From assembly GCA_033809415.1 (NCBI GenBank), contig JAPXLT010000211.1, positions 1 through 8,607 on the forward strand: a DNA stretch of 8,607 nt, in the 5' to 3' direction. The notes beneath the pieces were generated by a model. The model worked only from the letters and a program-made list of their open reading frames with translations, was not told the origin of the DNA and ran no database searches. Of the stretch, positions 1 to 5,290 are shown piece by piece; the stretch's first letter is position 1, and each line of letters opens with the position of its first letter. The DNA comes from JAQVUB01 sp033809415 (GTDB lineage Bacteria > Verrucomicrobiota > Lentisphaeria > Oligosphaerales > Oligosphaeraceae). The translations under genes were made by a program, and so were the position numbers.

Positions 1-121
1 CGTGTCCCGTCCGTGTCCCGTCCGTGTCCCGTCCGTGTCCCGTCCGTGTCCCGTCCGTGTCCCGTCCGTGTAAAGTCCGTGTAAAGTCCGTGTAAAGTCC
101 GTGTAAAGTCCGTGTAAAGTC
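1..121. repeat. 11-bp tandem minisatellite, two unit types
   Basis: Eleven head-to-tail 11-bp units: six copies of CGTGTCCCGTC (1-66, beginning at the window edge, so the array may be longer) followed by five copies of CGTGTAAAGTC (67-121). The two unit types differ only by CCC versus AAA at unit positions 6-8, and the switch is abrupt. A unit of 11 bp is not a multiple of three, so coding constraint is excluded. The array runs directly into the hairpin module at 122-178. The AAA unit type recurs at 1633-1709. Confidence 0.95.
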
Positions 122-178
122 CGTGTGGGTTGTGGGCGATCAGCCCACGCCAAGCCTTTTCGTGTGGTTCGTGGTTAA
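122..178 (+). repeat. hairpin module of modular repeat, copy 0
   Basis: This segment begins CGTGTGGGTTGTGGGCG and ends TTCGTGGTTAAA. It matches segments at 1710-1767 and 8003-8058. It contains a hairpin with stem GTGGGC (132-137), loop GATCA and GCCCAC (143-148). The terminal GTGGTTAAA overlaps the end of the regulator gene and supplies its minus-strand stop codon (175-177). All copies have the same orientation. The function is unknown; a mobile or REP-like repeat is an inference. Confidence 0.8.
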
Positions 179-1257
179 ATGATGTTGCGGATGCTGTTTC
201 CGTGGGTGATTGCTGGCAGCAGGACTTCACCGATGGCGGGCTGTCCGGCGAGCATGCGGTCCAAGGTTTGGAAAATGCGGCGGCCCATTTCCTCGAGAGG
301 CTGATCGAGTGCGATGATCTGCCTGCCATACTCGCTGCCCACGCGGTCAAAGGCAACTACGGAAATATCGTCGGGAATGTTTTTGCCCTGCTTGCGTAAC
401 AATTCGAGGGCGCTTTTATGAAAGTTTTCCCCGGCGATGAAAAGAGCCGTCAAGTCCAGGTTGTTTTTCAGGAAATCCCGAATTTTCCGGCGGCGTTGGT
501 TGATATCTCGGATTTGGCAGACCCATTTGCGCTCCGGGGTGAGTCCCGCAGCGGCGAAGGCATCGGCGTAACCGCGATAGCGTTCCAGGGCATAACGCCA
601 GTTGGCATCCAGTGCCATGGTAATGCAGCCTATGCGGCGGTGTCCGCTTTGGATCAGGCGGGTCACCAGATCGCGCGTGCCATAATACTGGTCAATGCAC
701 ACGCAGGGAATATCTTCACCAAAAATCTGCCGGTTGAAGACGGCCACCGGCAGGTTGCTGGCTTTCAAAAGTCGCAATTGTTCGAGGTACTTGCTCTGAA
801 ACTCGGTAATGACCAAGGCGTCCAAAGAAAGATTTTGTGCTTTTCCTTGCAATAGAAGGCTTATTTCCTCCGTAGTCAGGCGCACCATTTCAAAGTCGTA
901 CATGGCGGCGCCTTCATTCAGCCCTTGATTGATGCGAATATAAAAATCTGACTGGAAAGCCAGCTTTTGCAGGTCCGGGTCCCGCAGCCCCAACATGCCG
1001 GCCCGGCGCAGCCGTTTCTCCGGCTGGCTGACAAACCATCCGCTGCCGGGAATACTGCGCAACACTCCCACCTCTTCGAGGCGGAGCAGGGCGTTGCGCG
1101 CCGTATTGCGGTGAATGCCGCAACGGCGGCTGAACTCATTCTCCGAAGGAAGACGCTGCCCAGGCAAAAGCTTCCCACGGCGAATGGAGTCCTCGACCCA
1201 GTTTTTCAACTGCAAGTAAATCGGCTCGGGCGCATTTTTGTCAATGATTTCATGCAT
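175..1257 (-). CDS. GntR-LacI hybrid (AraR-like) transcriptional regulator
   Basis: This is a 360-residue DNA-binding repressor-type protein. Residues about 8-75 form a GntR winged helix-turn-helix; visible family motifs are PIYLQLKNWVEDSIRRGKL, LPGQRLPSENEF and the recognition region GIHRNTARNALLRLEEVGVL. Residues about 100-360 form a LacI/GalR-type periplasmic-binding-like sensor domain; visible motifs are SGHRRIGCI, RYRGYADAFAAAGL, NIPDDISVVAFDRVG and LDQPLEEMGRRIF, ending with a THGNSIR motif that resembles the usual final R-x-S strand. This architecture is that of Bacillus AraR, a sugar-released repressor; the inducer here is unknown. The ATG at 1257 is chosen because its homologue at 5087 conserves it and CAGG lies 6 nt upstream; a TTG two codons further upstream is possible. 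The gene is divergent from the secreted glycosidase-like gene, and AraR-like half-sites lie in the shared control region. The stop codon lies inside a repeat module, so a few C-terminal residues may have been replaced. Confidence 0.9.
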   Translation of the reverse strand: MHEIIDKNAPEPIYLQLKNWVEDSIRRGKLLPGQRLPSENEFSRRCGIHRNTARNALLRLEEVGVLRSIPGSGWFVSQPEKRLRRAGMLGLRDPDLQKLAFQSDFYIRINQGLNEGAAMYDFEMVRLTTEEISLLLQGKAQNLSLDALVITEFQSKYLEQLRLLKASNLPVAVFNRQIFGEDIPCVCIDQYYGTRDLVTRLIQSGHRRIGCITMALDANWRYALERYRGYADAFAAAGLTPERKWVCQIRDINQRRRKIRDFLKNNLDLTALFIAGENFHKSALELLRKQGKNIPDDISVVAFDRVGSEYGRQIIALDQPLEEMGRRIFQTLDRMLAGQPAIGEVLLPAITHGNSIRNII

Positions 1258-1390
1258 AAGCAACCTGTCTAAACTTGTACATCTAATTTTAGTTTACTAC
1301 GAAAACGGAGAAAGTCAAGAAAATACGCAAAAAAAGTTGAGTCAAACAGAAGAAAACAAGTGCAATACCCTCCATAAAAGCAACAACCTA
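1258..1390. promoter_or_regulatory. regulator upstream region
   Basis: The first 49 bases (1258-1306) align with 5088-5136 upstream of the regulator remnant, so the region is conserved for regulation. On the minus strand TAAACT, a 17-base spacer and TTTAGA (1268-1273) could form a weak promoter with an operator half-site inside the spacer. That start would leave almost no leader, so the true promoter may lie elsewhere. From 1307 onward the sequence is AT-rich and has no counterpart in the second locus. I see nothing further in it before the repeat starting near 1391. Confidence 0.4.
1275..1280. promoter_or_regulatory. candidate AraR-like operator half-site
   Basis: TTGTAC (GTACAAGTTT on the minus strand) lies 18-23 bases upstream of the regulator ATG. 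The same site is kept at 5105-5110 before the regulator remnant. Bacillus AraR, which has the same domain architecture, recognises ATTTGTACGTACAAAT, so this equals one half-site. Its position suggests autoregulation. This is inference; a six-base match is weak alone but is repeated in four matching positions. Confidence 0.4.
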
Positions 1391-1632
1391 TAAAAAATTT
1401 CGTACTACTATTCCCAAACTTCTTGTTTTTTGTGAAAGATTTTTGAAAAACTAATCTCCAAATCATTGGCACACAATCACTTGTCAAGCTGATCCAAATG
1501 ATTGTAGTGCCTTTACAAGGCACTTCTTTGGGTGGGTTCCTCACCCCGGGCTAAAGCCTGGGGTTAAGCATGGTTAAGCGCCTACGGCGCAAAGCATTGT
1601 GCCGATCCGACCAATCCGACTGATCAGCTGTC
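1391..1632 (+). repeat. left module of modular repeat, copy A
   Basis: About 240 bp clearly similar to 7664-7895. Shared landmarks include TTTCGTACTACTATT, TTTTTTGTGAAAGATTTT, the perfect hairpin GTGCCTT-TAC-AAGGCAC (1507-1523), GGTGGGTTCCTCACCCC, the hairpin CCCCGGGCTAAAGCCTGGGG (1544-1563), GGTTAAGCATG, GCGCC-TAC-GGCGC and AAAGCATTGTGCCGATCCGA. It carries no plausible gene on either strand. It sits inside the regulator/target control region and is absent from the equivalent place in the second locus, so it appears to be an insertion. Confidence 0.85.
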
Positions 1633-1709
1633 CGTGTAAAGTCCGTGTAAAGTCCGTGTAAAGTCCGTGTAAAGTCCGTGTAAAGTCCGTGTAAAGTCCG
1701 TGTAAAGTC
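1633..1709. repeat. 11-bp tandem minisatellite, 7 units
   Basis: Seven perfect copies of CGTGTAAAGTC, followed directly by CGTGTGGGTTGTGGGCG. The unit is identical to the second half of the array at 67-121. It forms the variable core between the left module (1391-1632) and the hairpin module (1710-1767). Confidence 0.95.
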
Positions 1710-1770
1710 CGTGTGGGTTGTGGGCGGAACCCACGCCAAATCTGTTCGTGTTTTTCGTGGTTAAAAAATA
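1710..1770 (+). repeat. hairpin module of modular repeat, copy A
   Basis: It matches 122-178 and 8003-8061. The hairpin stem is GTGGG (1720-1724), loop CGGAA, CCCAC (1730-1734), followed by CGCCAAATCTG and TTCGTGTTTTTCGTGGTTAAAAAATA. The module ends about 60 bases before the -35 element of the downstream promoter. Confidence 0.8.
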
Positions 1771-1798
1771 TTTTGCGGCTGCGTACTCACGCCCAAAA

Positions 1799-1804
1799 GT
1801 ACAA
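1799..1804. promoter_or_regulatory. candidate AraR-like operator half-site
   Basis: GTACAA followed by a T-run lies 28 bases upstream of the -35 box of the glycosidase-like gene. It occupies the same place as GTACAAG at 5165-5170 in the second locus. It is a match to half of the Bacillus AraR operator. In this locus the inserted repeat has moved it 524 bases from the regulator-side half-site, compared with 60 bases in the second locus. Confidence 0.4.
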
Positions 1805-1831
1805 TTTTTTGCTTTTTTTGTCGTTTTGTAT

Positions 1832-1860
1832 TTGAAAAGTCTCCTTTTTTGGTTTATACT
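1832..1860 (+). promoter_or_regulatory. sigma70-like promoter of glycosidase-like gene
   Basis: TTGAAA (1832-1837), a 17-base spacer and TATACT (1855-1860) form a near-consensus promoter; transcription would start near 1867. The same boxes with identical spacing occur at 5198-5226, in a block that remains alignable from 1797 to the start codon. This conservation supports function. Confidence 0.75.
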
Positions 1861-1907
1861 TTAATAAGTAACAGGCATGAATTGGTTTATAAAAGCCCTG
1901 GCTGATA

Positions 1908-1913
1908 AAGGAG
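1908..1913 (+). promoter_or_regulatory. ribosome binding site deciding the start at 1919
   Basis: AAGGAG lies five bases before the ATG at 1919. It favours that start over the in-frame ATG at 1877, which has only CAGG upstream and would place 14 charged or mixed residues before the signal peptide. The equivalent place in the second locus (AAAGGGG, 5274-5280) precedes the pseudopilin ATG. Confidence 0.8.
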
Positions 1914-1918
1914 CAACA

Positions 1919-4702
1919 ATGAAATTTCTTCCTTTTTTTCTAATTCCACTTATGTGTATTGCCGAATTACCAAAACCATTATGTCCAATTCCAGCAAATG
2001 CAACCTATTTTGCAGTTGGTGCGGGACAGCCATTTGAAACCAGTTTTGAGGAACAAGCCCCAGAAAATGTGGATGAAAATCCGCACAGTGGAAAGCAATG
2101 CTACAAATTTCAGGGAGACGGCAAATATTCATACAGGAAATTCATCCTTGCCCTTGAACCCGAGGCAAGCTATGAAGTGACAATGATGGTGCGCAAGGAG
2201 GTCTGTTCCCCCGAAATTGCCAAGCGGATGGATATGGCAGTCTGCAACTATGCAAAAGGCTCAAAAAAGGCGGATTTATATTTCATTGGCGGAAAAGATA
2301 TTCCGGGGCAAGGGAACTGGCACGAACTCCGCTTTGTTTTTAAAACCAAGGATGACATGTACAATTGTGGCCTGATGCTATACAACCGCACGAACCTTGC
2401 AATGTGGATCGATGATCTGAAAATCAGGCGTCTGGATGAACAGGAAGCGGCAAAAGCCGAGGCTAAAATCGTTGATGCAAACTTGGTCGACCGCCCATTG
2501 CCTCCTGAGATTGATACCTCGAAAGAGGACTGGATGTCCAACCGCCGCGGCATAGAAGCCCTGCATCCTAATTTCATACTGCCGCCATTTACTCCAATTG
2601 AAGCCAATGGAAACAGCGTGGAAGTATGGGGACGCACCTATCTGCTGGGGCAAAATGGGCTGCCAAAAGAGGTGACTGCGTTGGACGAGCAGCTTTTTGC
2701 CAAGGGCATGGAGTTCTCCGCAACAGTAAATGAGAAAGAGGAAATATTTAAACCTGAATATACGACAATCCTGCGCAAGCACAAAGGCGTTGTTGAATAC
2801 CTATCGAGGATGACCGGGGAAACTGTGGATGCGGAAATACGCACGCAAGTGGAATATGATGGCATGATGCGCATTGATTTTACAATCATACCGCGCGGTT
2901 GTGTTGCTTTGAATCATTTCAACTATAAAATAACTATGGACAATGCCCAGGCCAAATACCTCCATTATACAGGTTCGCGTGACAGTGGAATGTCCCTGAA
3001 CGTACAAAAATCAAGTTTTACCATGGCAATTCCGAAGCAGGAGGGGCTTGTGTGGGAAAGTCCATTCAAGTTGCTGGTATGGCTGGGAAGCGAGGACAAG
3101 GGCTTCCTCTGGTTCACATGCTCGGAAAAGGAATGGAGTCCCCTCGAAAGGGAAAAGCGTCCAGATGCGCTAAAGGTCGTTCGCGGCAATGCCGGCACAT
3201 CATTGCAAATCACACCTGTTTCAGCTGAATTGCTGATTGCCAGACCAACCACTTGGACTTTCGGGCTGATGGCCACACCGGCGCGCCCAAAGCCAAAAGG
3301 CTGGCGAGGAAACAGCATGAACTATGACTATTTTGCGGAAAATGCAGAAAAATATTGCGGACAAAAAGTAAAAGTGCTTTACAGCAGCGCCAGTTATGAC
3401 TATTTGCCGCCTGCCTCCCCAAACAAGGCGCGCGTCGGCTTCTACCCTAGGATCTATGACGAGGCAATCTACAAGGAGCGCATCGCAAGGGAGCATGCCA
3501 AAGGCCGACTCTTTGGAATCTACATCGATCCGATACTTTGCAACCTGGGCGTTTATAAAGAACTAGGAAAATACAAGGCGGTAACCTGGAATCCAGTGAC
3601 CGACAATGCGGAAGCACAAAACTCCTCGAATGACTCTGAGTTCCTGTGGCAGGCACCTGAAGTCAAGAAATACTTTAACGAGTGGACAAAACTTCCTGTT
3701 TCCACGGCGCCTTATGGCTCGAATCGCGGCGAGCGCCAATTTCAGCCCGGGTTGGGCAGCAGATACGCTGACTTCTTCTGCTTCCTTATGGAACAGCACG
3801 CGAAATGCGGTGTCGATGGAGTCGCAAACCTCGACGAATGGGGACCAACTGCTGATTGCAACCTCATGCACGATGCTGGATGGCTGGGGCGCGACGGCAA
3901 AGTGTATCCAGAATACGATTGGTGGGCGCGCCGAGACCTTATGAAGCGTCTTTGCGCGGTTTTCCTGAAAGAACGCGGGAAGATTCCCATAATGTATGTG
4001 CATACTGCGGCGACCATGGTTTTGCCCTCGGCCAGTTTCTGTGAGGCCTGCCTGACCGGCGAATTATGGAATACGGCATACTATCGAAACCCGGGGGTCT
4101 ACGACAAGTATGGCGTAAACAAGGAAAAAATCCTGCAAAGCCTGAATGACGGCGGGGCTGATTTCCTGTACTGGGCTGCGCCACCAGAGCGTTGGGTAAT
4201 AGAGTCAGGCACGCCATTTGGCTGGTACTGCCAGATGATGGCCAATCTTACAAAGAGTCCTGACTTGTCAAAGGAATACAGCAACAGCGATGAGGCCACA
4301 CGTGACTATGTGATGATGTGCCTGCTGCATGATAATTTGATTTATCCGATTTTCTGCAAGCCGCAGACGGCCTGGAAGGCAATCAAGGTCAAGCAGGATT
4401 TTGGCATTGCCGATGACGCAGTCGAATATTTCCCGTACTATGGCAAAAAAATCCCTGTAAAGGGCACGAATGGCAAGGAAATTTACACCGTTTCCTACAA
4501 GAATGGCAAGCAATGGCTTGCCATCGTCGGCAATGTCAGCCTTGAAAATCAGGAGATTTTGCTAAACCTTAATAGCGATTACATTCAATCGGCATCCAGC
4601 ATAACGAATGCGGAATCAGGGGAAATCCTGTCACTCTCGAACGGAGAGCTGAAGATATCTGTTCCACGCAGAGACTACAGAATGCTTCTTATAAATGAAT
4701 AA
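1919..4702 (+). CDS. secreted GH123/DUF6067-like glycosidase-family protein
   Basis: 927 residues. A short signal peptide (MKFLPFFLIPLMCIA, then ELPKP) predicts export; no good lipobox is seen. Residues about 30-175 look like a carbohydrate-binding beta-sandwich (FETSFEE, then GNWHELRFVF and AMWIDDLKIRRL, as in CBM4/9/22-like modules). Residues about 200-465 resemble the N-terminal beta-sandwich of GH123-like DUF6067 proteins (LPPFTPIEANGNSVEVWGRTY, LVWLGSEDKGFLWF, TFGLMATPARPKPKGWRG). A barrel-like region follows (about 470-830) with GVDGVANLDEWGP, whose D639-E640 pair resembles the adjacent Asp-Glu pair used by GH123 enzymes, and later CLTGELWN. The C-terminus is a beta-rich domain (YTVSYKNGKQWLAIVGN). 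Family assignment is from memory of motifs; substrate is unknown, with an N-acetylhexosaminide or host glycan possible. It is preceded by its own promoter and lies divergent to an AraR-like regulator. It ends at the edge of an inverted-repeat element. Confidence 0.8.
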   Translation: MKFLPFFLIPLMCIAELPKPLCPIPANATYFAVGAGQPFETSFEEQAPENVDENPHSGKQCYKFQGDGKYSYRKFILALEPEASYEVTMMVRKEVCSPEIAKRMDMAVCNYAKGSKKADLYFIGGKDIPGQGNWHELRFVFKTKDDMYNCGLMLYNRTNLAMWIDDLKIRRLDEQEAAKAEAKIVDANLVDRPLPPEIDTSKEDWMSNRRGIEALHPNFILPPFTPIEANGNSVEVWGRTYLLGQNGLPKEVTALDEQLFAKGMEFSATVNEKEEIFKPEYTTILRKHKGVVEYLSRMTGETVDAEIRTQVEYDGMMRIDFTIIPRGCVALNHFNYKITMDNAQAKYLHYTGSRDSGMSLNVQKSSFTMAIPKQEGLVWESPFKLLVWLGSEDKGFLWFTCSEKEWSPLEREKRPDALKVVRGNAGTSLQITPVSAELLIARPTTWTFGLMATPARPKPKGWRGNSMNYDYFAENAEKYCGQKVKVLYSSASYDYLPPASPNKARVGFYPRIYDEAIYKERIAREHAKGRLFGIYIDPILCNLGVYKELGKYKAVTWNPVTDNAEAQNSSNDSEFLWQAPEVKKYFNEWTKLPVSTAPYGSNRGERQFQPGLGSRYADFFCFLMEQHAKCGVDGVANLDEWGPTADCNLMHDAGWLGRDGKVYPEYDWWARRDLMKRLCAVFLKERGKIPIMYVHTAATMVLPSASFCEACLTGELWNTAYYRNPGVYDKYGVNKEKILQSLNDGGADFLYWAAPPERWVIESGTPFGWYCQMMANLTKSPDLSKEYSNSDEATRDYVMMCLLHDNLIYPIFCKPQTAWKAIKVKQDFGIADDAVEYFPYYGKKIPVKGTNGKEIYTVSYKNGKQWLAIVGNVSLENQEILLNLNSDYIQSASSITNAESGEILSLSNGELKISVPRRDYRMLLINE

Positions 4703-4720
4703 GGGCGTTTTTATTCATTT
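4693..4720 (+). terminator. AT-rich hairpin overlapping the glycosidase-like gene stop
   Basis: AAATGAATAA (4693-4702) can pair perfectly with TTATTCATTT (4711-4720) around the loop GGGCGTTT. The stem is AT-rich with no clean T-tract after it, so termination is uncertain. It may equally be a by-product of the element junction at 4702. Confidence 0.3.
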
Positions 4721-4958
4721 TCATGGACATGGACAAGAATGGACATCATGGACGGAATGGACGCGATGGATTTTCCGTTTGATGGACGAAGGGACGGGTT
4801 CAAGGACGCCACCTGCTGCACGTGTCCATTCTGTCCATAAAGACGTGTCCATTTGTGTCCATGACGTCCATTGAGTCCATCGTGTCCCTGTCCATGAAAT
4901 AATCTTTCACAAATAAACGAGACATTTCCCGAGGTGATTGGGAGAATGAAAACGCCCT
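4702..4958. mobile_element. MITE-like element with 15-bp terminal inverted repeats
   Basis: The left end AGGGCGTTTTTATTC (4702-4716) is inverted at the right end as GAATGAAAACGCCCT (4944-4958), matching at 14 of 15 positions. The direct repeat ATAAATGAATA flanks it at 4691-4701 and 4960-4970, as a target-site duplication would. Inside, six ATGGAC motifs on the left (4723-4787) face seven GTCCAT motifs on the right (4824-4895), giving an imperfect large palindrome. No coding sequence is visible. Removing the element plus one direct repeat would leave ATA AAT GAA TAG, so the upstream gene would still end at the same residue. No transposase was seen. The extra base G at 4959 makes the junction one base asymmetric. 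Confidence 0.55.
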
Positions 4959-4991
4959 GATAAATGAATAGAATGCATTTGGACAGTCAGA

Positions 4992-5087
4992 CGGCAAAAG
5001 TTTCCTCGTGCGAATGGAGGTCTCTACCTGGTTTTGCAACTGCGAGTAAATCGGCTCGGGCGCATTTTTGTCGATGATGCTATGCAT
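4992..5087 (-). pseudogene. 5' remnant of a second GntR-LacI regulator
   Basis: From ATG at 5087, 32 codons read MHSIIDKNAPEPIYSQLQNQ and on to RKLLP. They align without gaps to residues 1-32 of the regulator at 175-1257 (MHEIIDKNAPEPIYLQLKNW..., RGKLLP). After the proline codon the similarity stops and the frame runs on into unrelated sequence from the inverted-repeat element. The winged helix is cut before its recognition helix, so no DNA binding is expected. The breakpoint is about 20 bases from the flanking repeat of the element at 4702-4958, suggesting a linked deletion. Its upstream region is still conserved. Confidence 0.85.
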
Positions 5088-5104
5088 AAGCAACCTGTCT
5101 ATAC

Positions 5105-5110
5105 TTGTAC
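5105..5110. promoter_or_regulatory. candidate AraR-like operator half-site
   Basis: TTGTAC upstream of the regulator remnant, at the same distance from the ATG as the site at 1275-1280. It has survived although the regulator gene beside it is destroyed, which would make sense if it acts with the site at 5165 on the pseudopilin promoter. Confidence 0.4.
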
Positions 5111-5164
5111 ATCCGATTTTGGTCTACTGCGAAAATGAATTCTGGTGTCACCCACGCCATGGAA

Positions 5165-5170
5165 GTACAA
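5165..5170. promoter_or_regulatory. candidate AraR-like operator half-site
   Basis: GTACAAGTTTTT, 27 bases upstream of the pseudopilin -35 box. Read on the minus strand, GTACAAGTAT at 5110-5101 is the matching second site. The two starts are 60 bases apart, compatible with cooperative binding or looping by an AraR-type dimer. Confidence 0.4.
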
Positions 5171-5197
5171 GTTTTTGCTTTTTTTGTCGTCTTAGAG

Positions 5198-5226
5198 TTG
5201 AAAAGTCTGCTTTTTCGGTTTATACT
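5198..5226 (+). promoter_or_regulatory. sigma70-like promoter of pseudopilin operon
   Basis: TTGAAA (5198-5203), 17-base spacer, TATACT (5221-5226); the boxes and spacing are identical to the promoter at 1832-1860. The surrounding block (5163-5289) is a copy of 1797-1921, so both genes probably respond to the same control. Confidence 0.75.
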
Positions 5227-5242
5227 TTAATAAGCAACAGGC

Positions 5243-5290
5243 ATGAACCGGTTAATAATTGCCATGGCTGATGAAAGGGGTATTTCATGA
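5243..5290 (+). CDS. possible 15-residue leader peptide
   Basis: Reads MNRLIIAMADERGIS and stops at TGA, which overlaps the pseudopilin start as ATGA (5287-5290), the arrangement typical of translational coupling. The homologous place in the first locus (1877-1918) reads MNWFIKALADKGAT but runs in frame into the glycosidase-like start without a stop. Both ATGs follow AACAGGC, a weak ribosome site. It may only reflect duplicated untranslated leader DNA; translation is not established. Confidence 0.3.
   Translation: MNRLIIAMADERGIS
5274..5280 (+). promoter_or_regulatory. ribosome binding site of pseudopilin gene
   Basis: AAAGGGG lies six bases before the ATG at 5287 and would be inside the possible leader frame. 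It supports the start used for the pseudopilin. Confidence 0.6.

Noticed and set aside
1..121. CRISPR-like array
   Set aside because: Units are only 11 bp and directly adjacent without spacers, and no cas genes are present.
418..855. 145-codon plus-strand open frame opposite the regulator
   Set aside because: It lies entirely antisense to the regulator, whose protein has clear GntR and LacI motifs; the antisense translation has no recognisable domain.
1551..1739. Minus-strand open frame with repeated DFTRTLHGLYT
   Set aside because: It is the translation of the 11-bp minisatellite; the periodic peptide follows from the DNA repeat and there is no ribosome site or conserved domain.
1877..1918. 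N-terminal extension of the glycosidase-like protein from ATG 1877
   Set aside because: A strong AAGGAG before ATG 1919 and a signal peptide starting there fit better; the upstream frame is treated as leader DNA.
4800..5093. 97-codon minus-strand frame as a real small regulator
   Set aside because: Only its first 32 codons from 5087 match the regulator; the rest translates the ATGGAC/GTCCAT array and lacks the recognition helix.
5144..5160. Remnant of the hairpin module in the second control region
   Set aside because: CACCCACGCCA resembles part of the module, but the match is too short and the stem is missing.
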